Counted from the stretch's first letter, positions 9,108 through 20,183 are shown. The stretch is DNA of 64,000 nucleotides from Rhizomys pruinosus (GCA_009823505.1 VZQC01005746.1:998280-1062279), one strand, 5' to 3'. A program made the numbers and translations. The notes: generated from the letters alone by a model not told the origin.

Positions 9108-11640
9108 AAGCAAGTATTGTTAATTACTATAAATCATTATATTTGGTGTTTGGGCATTTGAATTTAGAATTGTGCAGATAATTCAAAAGGTAATTTTATT
9201 TTTTATCTGCATGATATTATATATATATATATACATATATATATAATATATGTATATTTCCATAACTTTTGCCTTTAAAAATATCATTGAATAAATCATT
9301 AAGTAAGTAAAAAAAATGCAGGTCTTGGTAATGGGATTTGATATATAGTGACAGTGGCAGCCTGCCATTATAAGCAGGACAAAAAATGTGAACATTTTGT
9401 TGAAGTGACTTTTGGGTGATAAAAGATTGATAGGGGTGATGGAATTAGTCAAGATGTATTTTAAAGAGAGATACAGTTGACCCTGGGTCTCTTCAACTTT
9501 TGCATCCACGGAACATAGACTTTTCTATTACTGCTATTCATTAACTAGCACAATGTAATAACTCTATATAACATTTCTTTTGTGTTAGAATCAAAGGCAA
9601 ATATAGAAATTGTTTAATGTACATAAAATGTTGGTGGTGGTTTACAATCCAATACTTTATCACTTGTAAAAGATACTGAGGCACAACATTCATAGACGTT
9701 CTTTGCTTCAAGGTGCCATGAGGGGTCTGGCTAGGTGAGAACAGACACCGTGTTATTTCTATCTGAAGACAGAATATTGGGAGTGTTTACATTTAATGAC
9801 TCAAATGGGGGTGTACAGTTAAGAAGGAACAACATAAAATGTTTTATATTCATTTAGAAATAGACAAACTGATTTATTAGTTCTAAAATATCTTGTTGTT
9901 TAGAGATTAGGCCTAGCTCCATTCAGACTTTTCTAGTTTCTCCCTAAACTAATCAGGAAGGATTATTTACTGAACACAAGGCTTCTATAAACCTTCTAGG
10001 TCTCAACATACATATAAAAATCCAGTAGACAAAATTGTAGTTGTAAAAGTATTTGGGAATCAATTTTTGATTCTGCTGCATTCTTCCTTACATCTACCAG
10101 CATACCATACCTAGGATATAACTCATAGAAAGTCTCAAGATGTGACATTGAAGCTAAAATTAAGCTAATCAATATCTGATCTTTGGCAAGGTGTACTTAT
10201 GGCAAAGTGTAGCTATGCAGACATAGATATGTGATATATCAATTCAACTTCAGAACCCACTGTAGCGTCGATAACATCTGTTCATCCAAGATCTGACCTT
10301 CCCACACAGAGAAGAGCTTCCAGAAGGTCATTAAGTCTAGATCCATTCCTCCAGGCAGGCAAAATCTAAGACATCAAAGCCAGTGATTATTCTTGTTATT
10401 AAAACAGTATTCACAATATAGCATGCATGCGAGAAAATCATTTATATGGAAATAAACCTCATTTGATAAAGGTGAATTAATTTTGCATTGCCATGTTTGT
10501 GTGCTTGAGTATCTAAAATAACCCCACATTTGGGAACATTTTAGCTGAAATCAGATCTGTTCATTTGTTCTCAAAAGAAGCCACCCATCTGCTTTTACAG
10601 TGAACTTAATAAATTACTGCTTTCAAACATGTATGACAGAATTACATTTCAGCTTTTGAAATTTGACTTCAAGAATAATATACATCACAAGGGTTTTAAA
10701 CTTCAGATAAAGTTATCTGGAAATTGTCTCTCTGGGTTTTTGAAGAGGTGAGCTGGAGATAGCACTACCTTTACAGAAGTGGTTCTGTGAAATAGGGAAG
10801 GATAAAGTATTCTTCATTTTTTACTGAGCACTGAAAGATCCTAGCCAGTGCTTTCTTGATTTAGAGGAGGGAGCAGCAGGCTGTGGCAGCAGCTTGTCAG
10901 GATTAGAAGGTTGACCATTTGCACTCTTGTTTAGTTTTGTTTCTTAATATGGACCAGAATGTCAGGGGTCTTCTGGGAGAAGCTTGGGAGAGCAGAGTTA
11001 CAGAGAGGGGGTCATGGGAGAAGCTGGCTGTGAGGTATCTGTGGGAGCAAAATAAGGGGGTGGGATGGGTCCAAGCAGAGATCACAGAGATCAAAGAACC
11101 ACCAGGGCCCCTCAGCTTTCCACAGCAGAAAAGCCTTTGGCAACTCTTTGATGTCCAATTTACTCTCTGCCCCCAATCAGGAGTGTGTCAAGGAACATGA
11201 GTGAGGAGGGCTCTTTTATGAGCCCAGGAGGCTGATAATATCTTTGGAACACCTTATAAAACAGGAGGGCAGAAATAATTACTCTAATTCCTGACCTACA
11301 GTGACTTATTCTCCACTTAGTCCACAAAATCTAAATGACTTGACTATTGCGCTTTGTCAAGGTCCTCCAATGAATAACAGAGATATTTGATTATATCATG
11401 GTTCTAGTTTCTATCCTTAAAACAGTAGCTGAATAAATCGGTCTTTCTCAGGAACAAAGGAAAAAAAATCTCCTGAACACAGTGCCCATCATTTTTCCTA
11501 GTAGAGTATCAACCGTTAGTTGTTAGTTATGTTCCTATATTGAGTGTCTTTCCTTCTCTGTAATCTGTTGCTTACACTTTATTTCTGTACTTCAAGTGTG
11601 AAACTTATGCAATAGTGTTGTCATATATCTTTTTCTTTAT
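9108..11640. other. unique DNA, no gene seen
   Basis: No repeat is recognised apart from a short AT/TA tract at 9218-9255. Two sub-blocks stand out and are listed as observations: 10,380-10,740 with homeobox-like AATTAATT and TTATATGG words, and 10,900-11,290, which is more GC-rich and ends with CCTTATAAAACAG. Open frames at 10,903-11,200 on both strands have no recognisable domain. Confidence 0.5.
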
Positions 11641-11644
11641 GGAA

Positions 11645-12165
11645 AACAAAATAATTTTTAAAATATTTTTATTGAATTTTCATGCATTTCACACCAAACA
11701 TCTTAATCATCTTTACCTCCTCTATCTGTACCCTCCCATAGACCCCCAAAGGATTTCATGCATTCTGTCATTCGTGTTAAGACCTATCAAGTCAAAACAT
11801 CTCTCAATGCAAGTTCATCTATTGGGGTTTAGTCAGCCTAACTACAGTCTTTCCTTTAAAGAAGATCAGCTCTCCCTTACCCAGCAGTAATCAGCTGCCA
11901 ATAGTTCTTTCATTAAGATTGTGGCCTGCTGCCCCTTTCCTCAGTTCTATACTGTGTTTTTTTGTCTGATTGAGTTTGCATGGATCTTGTGAATGTTGTC
12001 ACCATTACTATAGCTTCATACCAGCAAGATCCCAGGACTCTTACAATCTTTGCTCTTCCTCTTCCACAAAATAATTCTTAATTTCCCATATATAACAAAG
12101 TGTTGTTAGGACAGCTCTCTCTCCAATTAGCCTACAATTCATTAAACTTGAAAATACATATTTGA
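11645..12165 (-). mobile_element. LINE-1 3'UTR fragment, minus strand (Lx-like)
   Basis: Starts with the complement of a LINE-1 3' end (TTTTTATTGAATTTTCATGC) and continues through recurrent rodent 3'UTR words in reverse, including AAGATCAGCTCTCCCTTACC, CAGCTGCCAATAGTTC and GACTCTTACAATCTTTGC. No ORF2 part is attached. Confidence 0.7.
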
Positions 12166-12175
12166 TACAGACTCT

Positions 12176-12409
12176 GTGGAACAATGGAACAAAATCGAAG
12201 ATCCAAAATTGAGCTCATACAATTTCAGCCACCTCATATTTGACAAAGGGGCAAAAAAAAAAAAAAAAAAAAAACCCCCCAAGATAAAAAAAAAAAAAAA
12301 AAGAAAAAAAAAAAAAAAAAAAAAAAAAAACCTCAGTGGAGGAAGGATAGCATCTTCAGCTAATGGTGCTGTCAAAACTGGGTCACCATTTATAGAAGAA
12401 CAAAATTAA
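12176..12409 (+). pseudogene. LINE-1 ORF2 fragment invaded by A-runs
   Basis: The 77-codon frame opens with MEQWNKIEDPKLSSYNFSHL followed by IFDKGAK, a known LINE-1 ORF2 stretch downstream of the reverse transcriptase. It then becomes Lys-rich, because A-runs replace the normal sequence, before returning to ANGAVKTGSPFIEEQN. The A-runs keep the frame open but are not part of the ancestral protein. Confidence 0.75.
12253..12330. repeat. interrupted poly(A) tract
   Basis: Three A-runs separated by CCCCCCAAGAT and a single G, about 78 bases in total, lying inside LINE-1 coding sequence rather than at an element's 3' end. Confidence 0.9.
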
Positions 12410-12560
12410 ACCCCTACCTCTAACCCTGTATAAAAATCAATCCAAGTGGATCAAAGATCCCAACGTGAAAATGAGCCTACCATCTGACCCATTCAAGCCA
12501 ATACCACTCTTGGGTATGGACCCATAAGACTCATCTTACTGCAGAGATACATGCACAGCC

Positions 12561-13034
12561 ATGTTTATTGCAGCTCTCTTCACAATAGCAAGGAGCTGGA
12601 ACCAACCCAAGTGCCCCTCAACTGACGAGTGGATAGAGAAAATGTGGTACGTCTACACAATGGAGTTCTATGCAGAGATCCTGAACTTTGGAGGTAAATG
12701 GATGGAACTAGAAGATATTATGTTAAGTGAAGTAACACAGTTCCAGAAAAAGAAAGGAAGAATGGTATCCTTCATCTGTGTATATTGTATTTCTTGTACA
12801 GGGCTCCTTGAGCTTTTGTCCAAGTATTTGGGAGTGATGCATATTGGAAACAACAACAACTACTACAGAAAATACTGTGTCAAAGAACTGACTAAATCAG
12901 TGAACTTCTGCTCTAAACAGTCAGCTTCTACATTGAGAATTTTGAGAAAGACTGAGAAAAAGATGAAAAACATGTTTGGCAGCATGCAAGAGGTCTGGTG
13001 GGGTTGGGGGGTTGGGAGGGGGACAGGGGTCTAG
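12561..13034 (+). pseudogene. LINE-1 ORF2 C-terminal remnant
   Basis: Begins with MFIAALFTIARSWNQPKCPS and continues with KMWYVYTMEFYA and LNFGGKWMELEDIMLSEVTQ, the last part of ORF2. The remaining codons read through 3'UTR. A deletion removes some residues between TMEFYA and LNFGGKW relative to the other copies here. Non-functional. Confidence 0.85.
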
Positions 13035-13102
13035 ATTTGATTTGTAATGTAATCTTGTATAATATATATTTATAAAAGAGGCTAAAATGGGAAAAAAAAT
13101 CT

Positions 13103-13208
13103 CCTAGAACTGGAGTTATCGATGTTTAGCCACCATGTAGGTGCTGAGAACCAAACATCTGGAAGGGCAGCAGGTGCTCTTAGCCACTGAGTCATCTATC
13201 CATCCCCC
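13103..13208 (-). mobile_element. B2/B3 SINE 5' fragment, minus strand
   Basis: Reads AACTGGAGTTATCGATG, GCCACCATGTAGGTGCTGAG, GCAGGTGCTCTTAGCCACTG, then a degraded ATCCATCCCCCC 5' end. The 3' module and tail are absent. Confidence 0.75.
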
Positions 13209-13386
13209 CAGGACTTTCATTTTCTTAGTGTATTATACCACTGCACTAGAAAAACTTGTGAATTTATTTAATTATAAAAACTCAATTTTGATGGACAATT
13301 CCAACCAATGATTAAAATTCATTGCCATAAGAATAAAATATATGTAATGATATTGGTATTTTCTCAGTTTAAAATCTTCAAAGAAA

Positions 13387-13437
<51 letters not shown>

Positions 13438-13932
13438 TGAATCTGAATGGGAATATGGAAGTGTTGTAGGTAAATACCAATTTTCAGAATAGTCTATCTT
13501 AGTGATTTTATATTACCATATTACCCCATCTTTTTCAACCAGGAAATAATTGCCTTGGATTAGAAGGAAAATTAACACATGGGCCACGAAAGAATAACTT
13601 GTTTTGGTTGGAAATTATCATTAGAATAATATTGGAGTTCAAAATTTAACACATTCCATCTAAGAGGCTGTTTCAGGGAAATGCCTCATAGATGGAGAAC
13701 AGAGTAAAAACCCATGTACAGATAGAAGCCCATGTACAGTAATGTCTTCCGTTCAGCACCAGAAAAGGTGGCAGTTATTGAAAAATGTAACATGTGGGTG
13801 TAATGGGTGAGAAGGAGACATGGTAGGATTCAATGTGAATTTAATTCCACACACAGAACCTGGGTTGTGAGGCCTATATGCTTGCACATGGTTTAGGATT
13901 AGAATGAGCAGCCACTCCAGGGCTTTTAGGAA
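13209..13932. other. unique DNA with a (GA)n tract
   Basis: Only the purine microsatellite at 13,386-13,434 is recognised. The open frame at 13,753-14,019 (minus) spans the border with a LINE-1 and is not a gene. Confidence 0.5.
13386..13434. repeat. (GA)n microsatellite
   Basis: About 23 uninterrupted GA dinucleotides. Confidence 0.95.
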
Positions 13933-13947
13933 ACACAACAGTCTTTT

Positions 13948-14293
13948 TTTTTTTTTCAACATTTTTTTTATTGATGCTTTGTGTATTTCATACATCATTT
14001 TCCAATTCAGTTCAGGCATATATCCCCTTCCCTTCCCCCCACCCCGCCCCTACCCATCCCAGATCATGCATTCTGCCATAACTTTTCTGCATCTTTCTAT
14101 ATTTTATTATATTTTCATTTTTTTAACAATAAGTGATAATTTGTGAGTACAAGCATCCTTCATGTAAAACCAATTTGCAAGCAGTTGTGCCCAAACCCAC
14201 ACAGCTCATGGGTCCCACCATCCAGCAGGGGGGGCTTGTATGTTCAATCAAGTTGATCAAATGAGTGTCCAGTCTATATTGTTGTAGTTTAGT
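13948..14293 (-). mobile_element. short LINE-1 3'-end insertion with perfect target-site duplication
   Basis: A 5'-truncated LINE-1 3' end of about 346 bases. The poly(A) complement is at the left, then TTTATTGATGC, the C-rich complement of the G tract (14,024-14,060), GTTTGGGCACAAC-type 3'UTR words in reverse, and a 5' break. The 15-base duplication ACACAACAGTCTTTT is at 13,933-13,947 and 14,294-14,308. Confidence 0.93.
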
Positions 14294-14308
14294 ACACAAC
14301 AGTCTTTT

Positions 14309-14680
14309 AAAAGGAGCATCGAGCAATCTGTAAAAATAATCAAAGCTGCATGAAAGGCATGCTTGATTTCCCTACTTTTACCATCAATCACAAAACATTT
14401 TCCCTATTGTGGTACACTGAAGAGAAATGGAGTAGGTTGGAGAAAAATGAAGTGTTCTGAAAAAAGAGGAATGGAGTCCTGGGATGAGAAGAGGTGATTA
14501 ATTAATCCTTTTGTTCTCCTCTTTATAAAGTGAACTACAATTGAGTTCTATAACAATAATGGTCACAGTATGGTATATAGTTATAGGACCTTCATTTTAT
14601 GATACAAAAGCGACAATAAAAAAAAGAAAATTAGATGTTCAAATATCATTATCAAGAAGAATCCACACAGGAGTAAGTCG
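14309..14680. other. unique DNA, no gene seen
   Basis: Nothing recognised. A short open frame at 14,541-14,783 runs into the neighbouring SINE. Confidence 0.5.
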
Positions 14681-14900
14681 TGGGGCTGTACAGATAGCTC
14701 ATGTATTAACAGCACTGGCTGTTCTCGAAGAAGGCCAGGTTTTGAATCCCAGTACCCATGAGGTTACTAACAACTGTGTGTAACTCCAGTTACAGTGGAC
14801 CCAATGCCCTATTATGACCTCTGTGGACATTGCATGATGGAGGGTGCACTTACAAAGTTTCAGGCATAACACTCAAACACATAAAATAAGTCTGTGCATA
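14681..14900 (+). mobile_element. old B2/B3-type SINE
   Basis: Diverged copy: GTGGGGCTGTACAGATAGCT, GAATCCCAGTACCCATGAGG, TAACTCCAGTTACAG, ATTATGACCTCTGTGGACAT, ending in AACACATAAAATAAG. Confidence 0.8.
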
Positions 14901-14931
14901 TATGTGTTTCAATTAGAAAATCCATAGAGAG

Positions 14932-15127
14932 AGGCCTGCTGAGATATATGGCTAAGCAGTTAAGAACACTGATTGCTCTTGTAGAGAAACTAGGTTCAAT
15001 TCCATAACTCTAGCTTCAGGGGATCTGACAGCCTCTTTTGACCTCCATTGGCCTTACATGACAAGGGTGCACTTACATACATGCAGGCAATACATTCATA
15101 CACATAAAATAAAGATAATAAAATACT
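14932..15127 (+). mobile_element. old B2/B3-type SINE
   Basis: Diverged copy in tandem orientation with the previous one: GGCTAAGCAGTTAAGAACAC, GGGGATCTGACAGCCTC, CATACATGCAGGCAATACA, CACATAAAATAAAG tail. Confidence 0.85.
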
Positions 15128-15555
15128 GAAAAAAATTTATATTGTTCATTCCAGTCCATATCTTGGTCCAAAGACTTTCCATATAGGGTCATATAAATTT
15201 TCCTGAAAGGGATCGTTCTGAGAAACCCATTGTTAGATTTTATCAGGATATGTGTATGTTACAGTGCACTTATATAAGTTAGGACAGCTACAACAGTATG
15301 AAGTGATTTCATCTCAGGAGACAGTCATATAGGTGTGCCATTTGTGATGGATATCATGTAATGTGGTGCATGACTATGTTAAACATTTTAGAAATTGCAT
15401 TGAAAATATGTGCATAAGACTACTGTACTAATAGTATTAGGGTAAGAGTCCCTGCTGCACATGCATGAAAATCCAGGCTGGCCATACTCCATATCGAACT
15501 CTGTGGAGAAGAGGCAGTAAGGTCATTGGAGTTTGCTGTCCACCAGCTACCAGCC

Positions 15556-15616
<61 letters not shown>

Positions 15617-17549
15617 TGTATTCTCCTTAGTAATATCTGTTGATCAGGTATGGAGGTTCATGGGATTCTGCATGCCCATCGTTCTTCCAATCATAGTACT
15701 GGTATGTGGTAGAACTGCTTCTCTCAGGGCCTTAAAATTTGATCCTTTTTCATTCCCAGTTTCTTATCCTCTGTGACCCACCTGATTATTTTTCCAGCAA
15801 TCTAAATATTGAATATAACCCAGGAAGGTTAGTTACTAATCTATACTTTCCTGAAATTAGGGAGTCTTCTAAAATTCCACACTATAATTTATTATCGTCC
15901 CAAAATAATGATTTCAAAATAAGTCCTACAAATTAAAACAGAATCCAGCTGCTTAAAAATTTCCCTACTGGAAATATCCTCCAAAGTCTTTGATTTGAGA
16001 CTGACCTCAGAAATGTTGAATTTTCCTGTCTGAAATAGAAAGGGAAATGACAGAGCAGAGCTTTGCAAATATTTTGTATTTCCCTCTAGTGTTCCTTTGA
16101 ACTCTTGACTCTGTTTCTTGAGAAAGCCGCAAAATACTGGAAATTAAACTTCTCCAATGGAATCAAACAGCAGACCACGTTTTCTTAGCTTTCTAGCTCT
16201 GTTGTCAAAGAACAAACAATAAGAGATGTGTTATTCTGTCTCAGCTCATCATTATCTTGGCCTCTCCGCAAAAATTGTCAGCAGCAAGGGTGTTAATGGT
16301 GGCTGACTTCTGGAATAGAGGCAGAGAGGTTCATACTGCCTTTCATTCAGAAAAAAATCTCCTCTGTTGCCAGCAACTTCCACTTATAGTCAAGGTAAGC
16401 CAGCTTGAAGCACTGACCCCCAAGGGAAAAAGATCATACCATATTATGAAGGCAGGCAGACTGCGAATTCTTGAGTGTTCTCCATGCATTAGGCTATGCA
16501 CCACCAATGACAACTTAAACATTAAATGCATTTTTCCTTATACTTCTTAATTTGGGATTGACTTCCACTCATTTGCCAATCTTCTTTCAGGTGGAGCCTA
16601 TCAATGCCAATCACAATGGATAACCTCCATAGTCCAGAGTTCAGTGTGAAACATGAATTTGGAATGTGCAATATTCTTCACATTTTGTCTTTATGCATTG
16701 ATCATGTGAAATAGAGGTAGAGAAATGGGTTTTATGAAGATGCTTAAAAATTCTCTTACTTTGAATGTTAGATATTTTAAACAATGTTTCTTTAAACTAT
16801 GTGTACTCATTGTTAGAGAACAATTACTTTTAATATCAAATTTGTATTACATGCTTTGTAACCACATAAGTGGTTATGAAGTGACCACATAAAACCCACT
16901 TTGTTTAAGAAAATATTTTTGATGTTATAAGCTTTCATACAATTAAATTTTTGAATAAATTAGTGAAACAATTCAAAGGATTCACCTTCATGTTAATAAT
17001 GTTATATATGTTTCTAAATTTAAAAAATAATTTAAAAACTGGTTTGAAAATTTTAAGACTGTCATAAATTCTTCTTATTTTAATTAAATTTTTTTGAGTT
17101 TTTGTACACTCCATACACCAGTTCTTAATCAAATTTAGATCCCCTGCCCCATCCCTACCCCTTACCAACACAGTACCTTATCTATTTCTTGCCAACTAAA
17201 TGATGTTAAGGCCTGGATTGGAGAGAGGGGAGAAAGGCAGAGGGCTCTAGTCTGAGATCTTTCAGAGACTGATTAATATCAATACTGGGTGATGGAAAGT
17301 AAACCTTATTTAGATCTCTAGATAAGCTGTCTATATTCCATTGGCTGGATTTGCACCAAAGGACATCACGGTACAAATGATTGACTGGTGAGAATTTGTC
17401 ATGTATGGAACTAACTGATATTTTAACAACAAGCTTTCACAAGTTGGTATAAGAGGGTTTCTACAGTTTCCCTTAGTTAAGAAATAGTACCCCTGGTGGT
17501 TCTTGGAAAAGGCCACAGACTGAGAAAGGAAATAAATAACACTTAAAGA
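15128..17549. other. unique DNA, no gene seen
   Basis: About 2.4 kb with one (GA)n tract. The segment 17,083-17,170 (TTTTTTTGAGTTTTTGTACA, then CCCCTGCCCCATCCCTACCC) vaguely resembles an antisense LINE-1 3' end but is too short to call. Open frames at 15,465-15,776 and 16,257-16,550 have no recognisable domain. Confidence 0.5.
15557..15612. repeat. (GA)n microsatellite
   Basis: About 27 uninterrupted GA dinucleotides. Confidence 0.95.
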
Positions 17550-17625
17550 CAAATTTCAAGATGCCTGCATCATCCTGTAACCCTGAGTAAGTTACTTAAT
17601 ATTTCTAATTTGTATTTAAAGATTA
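17550..17625 (+). mobile_element. MIR-like relic
   Basis: CATCCTGTAACCCTGAGTAA followed by GTTACTTAATATTTCTAA matches the MIR core-to-3' words (TGTGACCTTGGGCAAGTTAC in the family). MIR is an ancient mammalian tRNA-type SINE. The assignment is weak because only about 40 bases align. Confidence 0.45.
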
Positions 17626-17629
17626 TTTT

Positions 17630-17712
17630 CTGACATGCATGGACATTGCTCACAAGATGCACTTACATACATGCACAGAAAAGACCCATACACATAATAA
17701 GTTTAAAAGTTA
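17630..17712 (+). mobile_element. B2/B3 SINE 3' fragment
   Basis: TGACATGCATGGACATTGCTCACAAG-like text, ACTTACATACATGCACAG and CCATACACATAATAAG form the 3' half of a B2/B3 SINE without its head. Confidence 0.7.
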
Positions 17713-17962
17713 AAAACATGAACAGTAATAAAGTCAAAAAATAATAGGAGATCACAGCTTCATGAAAAGTAATGACTATCCTCATGAAATGATCCTAATT
17801 TGGTATTCCTCAAGGGTTTATTTTACTTCTTTTATTTTTTTTATTATATAAGGCCTTACAAAATGAGAACTAATGGAGGATGAAAGATTTCAGTAGTGAA
17901 ATAGAAATAAACCTTACAGAAATAAAGAAACATGAAGCAATGTGCCAAGATAATTCAATAAC

Positions 17963-18038
17963 ATTTTAATTACCATTACTAATTAGAAAAGAGAATATGT
18001 ATTTTAATTACCATTACTAATTAGAAAAGAGAATATAT
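17963..18038 (+). repeat. tandem duplication of a 38-bp unit
   Basis: Two head-to-tail copies, 17,963-18,000 and 18,001-18,038, beginning ATTTTAATTACCATTACTAA and differing at one base near the end (GT versus AT). It touches the palindrome immediately to its right. Confidence 0.95.
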
Positions 18039-18043
18039 ATAGA

Positions 18044-18109
18044 TAATTATATTATCTAGTAATCCATGTTCAGGTTTACCTGAACATGGATTACTAGATA
18101 ATATAATTA
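18044..18109. repeat. 66-bp almost perfect palindrome
   Basis: Left arm 18,044-18,075 and right arm 18,078-18,109 are exact reverse complements over 32 bases, separated by two bases (TT). The arms start TAATTATATTATC and meet at TTCAGGT-TT-ACCTGAA. The arms are not a transposon terminus or a simple repeat. The form fits a fold-back template-switch event. A transcribed hairpin is possible but unsupported. Confidence 0.97.
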
Positions 18110-18209
18110 GGGATTTTCAATTAATCTTAAATAATTAGATAATAATCCAATCAATCATGACATTTGAGTTTTCATTGAGAGTAGATAACATTCGTTGAGA
18201 TTTAATTAC

Positions 18210-18428
18210 AGGATGGCTCCACAGTTAAGAGCATTGGCTGCTCTTGCAGAGGACACAGGTTTGGCTCCCAGGACCCAGCTGGTTAAGAACCATCTTCAAC
18301 GCCAGTTCCAAGGGATCTGACACCCTCTTCTGACCTCCGTGGACATTGCATGATATGGGCACATCTACCTACATGCAGGCAATACACTCATATGCATAAA
18401 ATAACAATAATAAATTAAGAAAATATTG
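18210..18428 (+). mobile_element. B2-type SINE
   Basis: Head slightly degraded (GGATGGCTCCACAGTTAAGA), then GGCTGCTCTTGCAGAGGACA, AACGCCAGTTCCAAGGGATC, TGACACCCTCTTCTGACCTC and a CATAAAATAACAATAATAAA tail. Confidence 0.88.
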
Positions 18429-18429
18429 T

Positions 18430-19750
18430 TAAAAGGAAAGTAGAAAGGGGTCCATGATATGAAAGAAAAAAATTTCAGTAAATTCTGATTTTAAGTACTT
18501 GATATTTTCCAATAGTATAACTTGACAGGAGGAGCAAGTCAGTGAATTAGGACTCTTGGAGGAGTTAGGGGAAGATCAAAATATATTGCGTGGATGTAAG
18601 AACTTTGTAAAGAATTAACACAAATTTAGATAAAATTAAAAAAAGAACTTTACCAGGCTTTAAGATTCACATTTTCTAAATTCCACATTACATAACTTTG
18701 TTAAATATCAAAACATTACTTAAAGTCCTTAGTTTCTAACTTCTGGGATTTTCCTGAGAAAGGAAAATGAAAGTTTGTTTTCTGAGGATGAGAATGCTGG
18801 TTTCTTTAACAAAATCACACACTTCATTTTGAAGTGCAATGAATGAACAACATCAAGTTTACTCTAACTGAATAAATATCTTCAGTCACTAGAGATTGAC
18901 ATGATTTGTAAACAGAACAAAACACGAGGGAAGATTCCCAGCCATGAATCCTAAGGATCACAGAGCTTCTCTAAGAAGGAAGGATGTTTAATACTCATCT
19001 GTTTTTTTCCTTGTATAATAAATATTAATGCAGTATGGCTGAAGCAATTATAGTATTTAGATTTCCGAAGATGGCGTGGGAATGCATGGCCAGCCATAGA
19101 GTAGTGCCAGCTGTTCCTCAGGATAGAAATATCCCCAAAGTCACTTGAAAGTGCTGCTTCTGTTTGCAAAATGTTTTGGAAGCAAGTTTCTGAAATTTCA
19201 TGAGTATTGAAGTCATTCTAGGTTGGCAAAAATTCAAAGGAAGTTCATTTACCCCTAAGTGGTTCTACAGTTTTCCCTTCAAAACATTGATCCAGAAAGC
19301 AAGAACTGATATTTTGCTTTGCTTCAATAATGGATTTCATTCCAGTATCTCCAAGTGTTTTGCACACAAAAGGCTATCATTTAGTGCCTTTATATTTTTG
19401 GAAGAGGCTTAATGAGAAGTAATGAAGCTTCTGGAAGCCTTGGATAAACAGAATGAAGCATGACATGGGTGCCAGTAGGTTTGCAGCTGAGTCAGGAACG
19501 GCAAACAATATTTCTACATCTCTTTTGTAACCCCAAGACAAACAGGCACACAAACAGTCATCAATATTATATAATTAAAATAACAGACTAAAATGTGGTC
19601 CAGAAAATTAAAGTTCTTGACCAAAGTCTGCCTGTGTGGGAGCCTGAACATATTTGTTTTCTTTGGAATCTTAGTGATTTCCTTCCCACATCCAAAGTGA
19701 ATTAATTTTTGTATGAATTTTATTTTATTTTCCTTTTATTCCAATTTATT
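18430..19750. other. unique DNA, no gene seen
   Basis: No repeat recognised. Open frames at 18,951-19,169 (minus) and 19,200-19,412 (plus) have no identifiable domain. Confidence 0.55.
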
Positions 19751-19891
19751 TTTGTCTTTTTGAGAAAGATCTCTCTGTTGCCTCAGCTTGCCTGGAGGTC
19801 GTTATATAGACCAGGTTGGCCTAGATCTCAGAGTGATCTGCCTGCCTCTGCCTCTGGAGGGAATAAAGGCATTTGCCACCTTGCCTGGGCT
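19751..19891 (-). mobile_element. B1 SINE, minus strand
   Basis: TTTGTCTTTTTGAGAAAGATC, GACCAGGTTGGCCTAGATC, CTGCCTGCCTCTGCCTC and CACCTTGCCTGGGCT are the complement of B1 from tail to head. Confidence 0.88.
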
Positions 19892-19939
19892 TTCTAATTT
19901 TTCATTACTTATTTAATATTTTTAGAATTTCAAACAATA

Positions 19940-20180
19940 TTTTTTAATATTATTTATTTTTTATATGTATGAATGTACTGTATTCATGTAGGTCTGTGCA
20001 CCCATGTCGTGCAATGCTGCAGAGGTCAGAAGAGGGTGTCGGATTCCGCTGGAACCGGAGTTCTCCTGGAATTGGAGTTACAGAAGGTTCTCAGCAGCCA
20101 TGTGGGTGCTGGGGATCGCACCCGGGTCCTCTGCAAGAGCAGTCGGTGCTCTTAACCACTAGGCTATCACTCAAGGCCCC
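19940..20180 (-). mobile_element. B2-type SINE, minus strand
   Basis: Full-length complement of B2, including the subfamily's doubled word (AACCGGAGTTCTCCTGGAAT) and GGTCCTCTGCAAGAGCAGTC. Flanks AAACAATATTTTT and AAACAACATATTTT suggest an imperfect target-site duplication. Confidence 0.9.
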
Positions 20181-20183
20181 AAA

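Larger units (their letters stand above)
12170..13098 (+). mobile_element. LINE-1 fragment with A-run expansion and internal deletion
   Basis: ORF2-derived text on the plus strand: HLIFDKGAK-coding sequence (about 12,225-12,255), a poly(A)-like interval (12,253-12,330), a short downstream ORF2 piece, then a jump near 12,470 to the C-terminal MSLPSDP region, ending in a G-rich 3'UTR (GGTTGGGGGGTTGGGAGGGG). ORF2 sequence between the two parts is deleted. Confidence 0.75.

Noticed and set aside
10903..11200. overlapping frames on both strands in a GC-richer block
   Set aside because: There is no domain, splice context or start context; the block remains only a possible old LTR or regulatory DNA.
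16257..16550. 97-codon frame with an internal AAG|GTAAGC splice-donor-like site near 16,394
   Set aside because: The protein is not recognisable, the reading frame continues through the donor, and a lone donor-like word is expected by chance in 64 kb.
17963..18109. CRISPR-like repeat array
   Set aside because: Two contiguous copies without spacers plus a palindrome in a mammalian genome; there are no cas genes.
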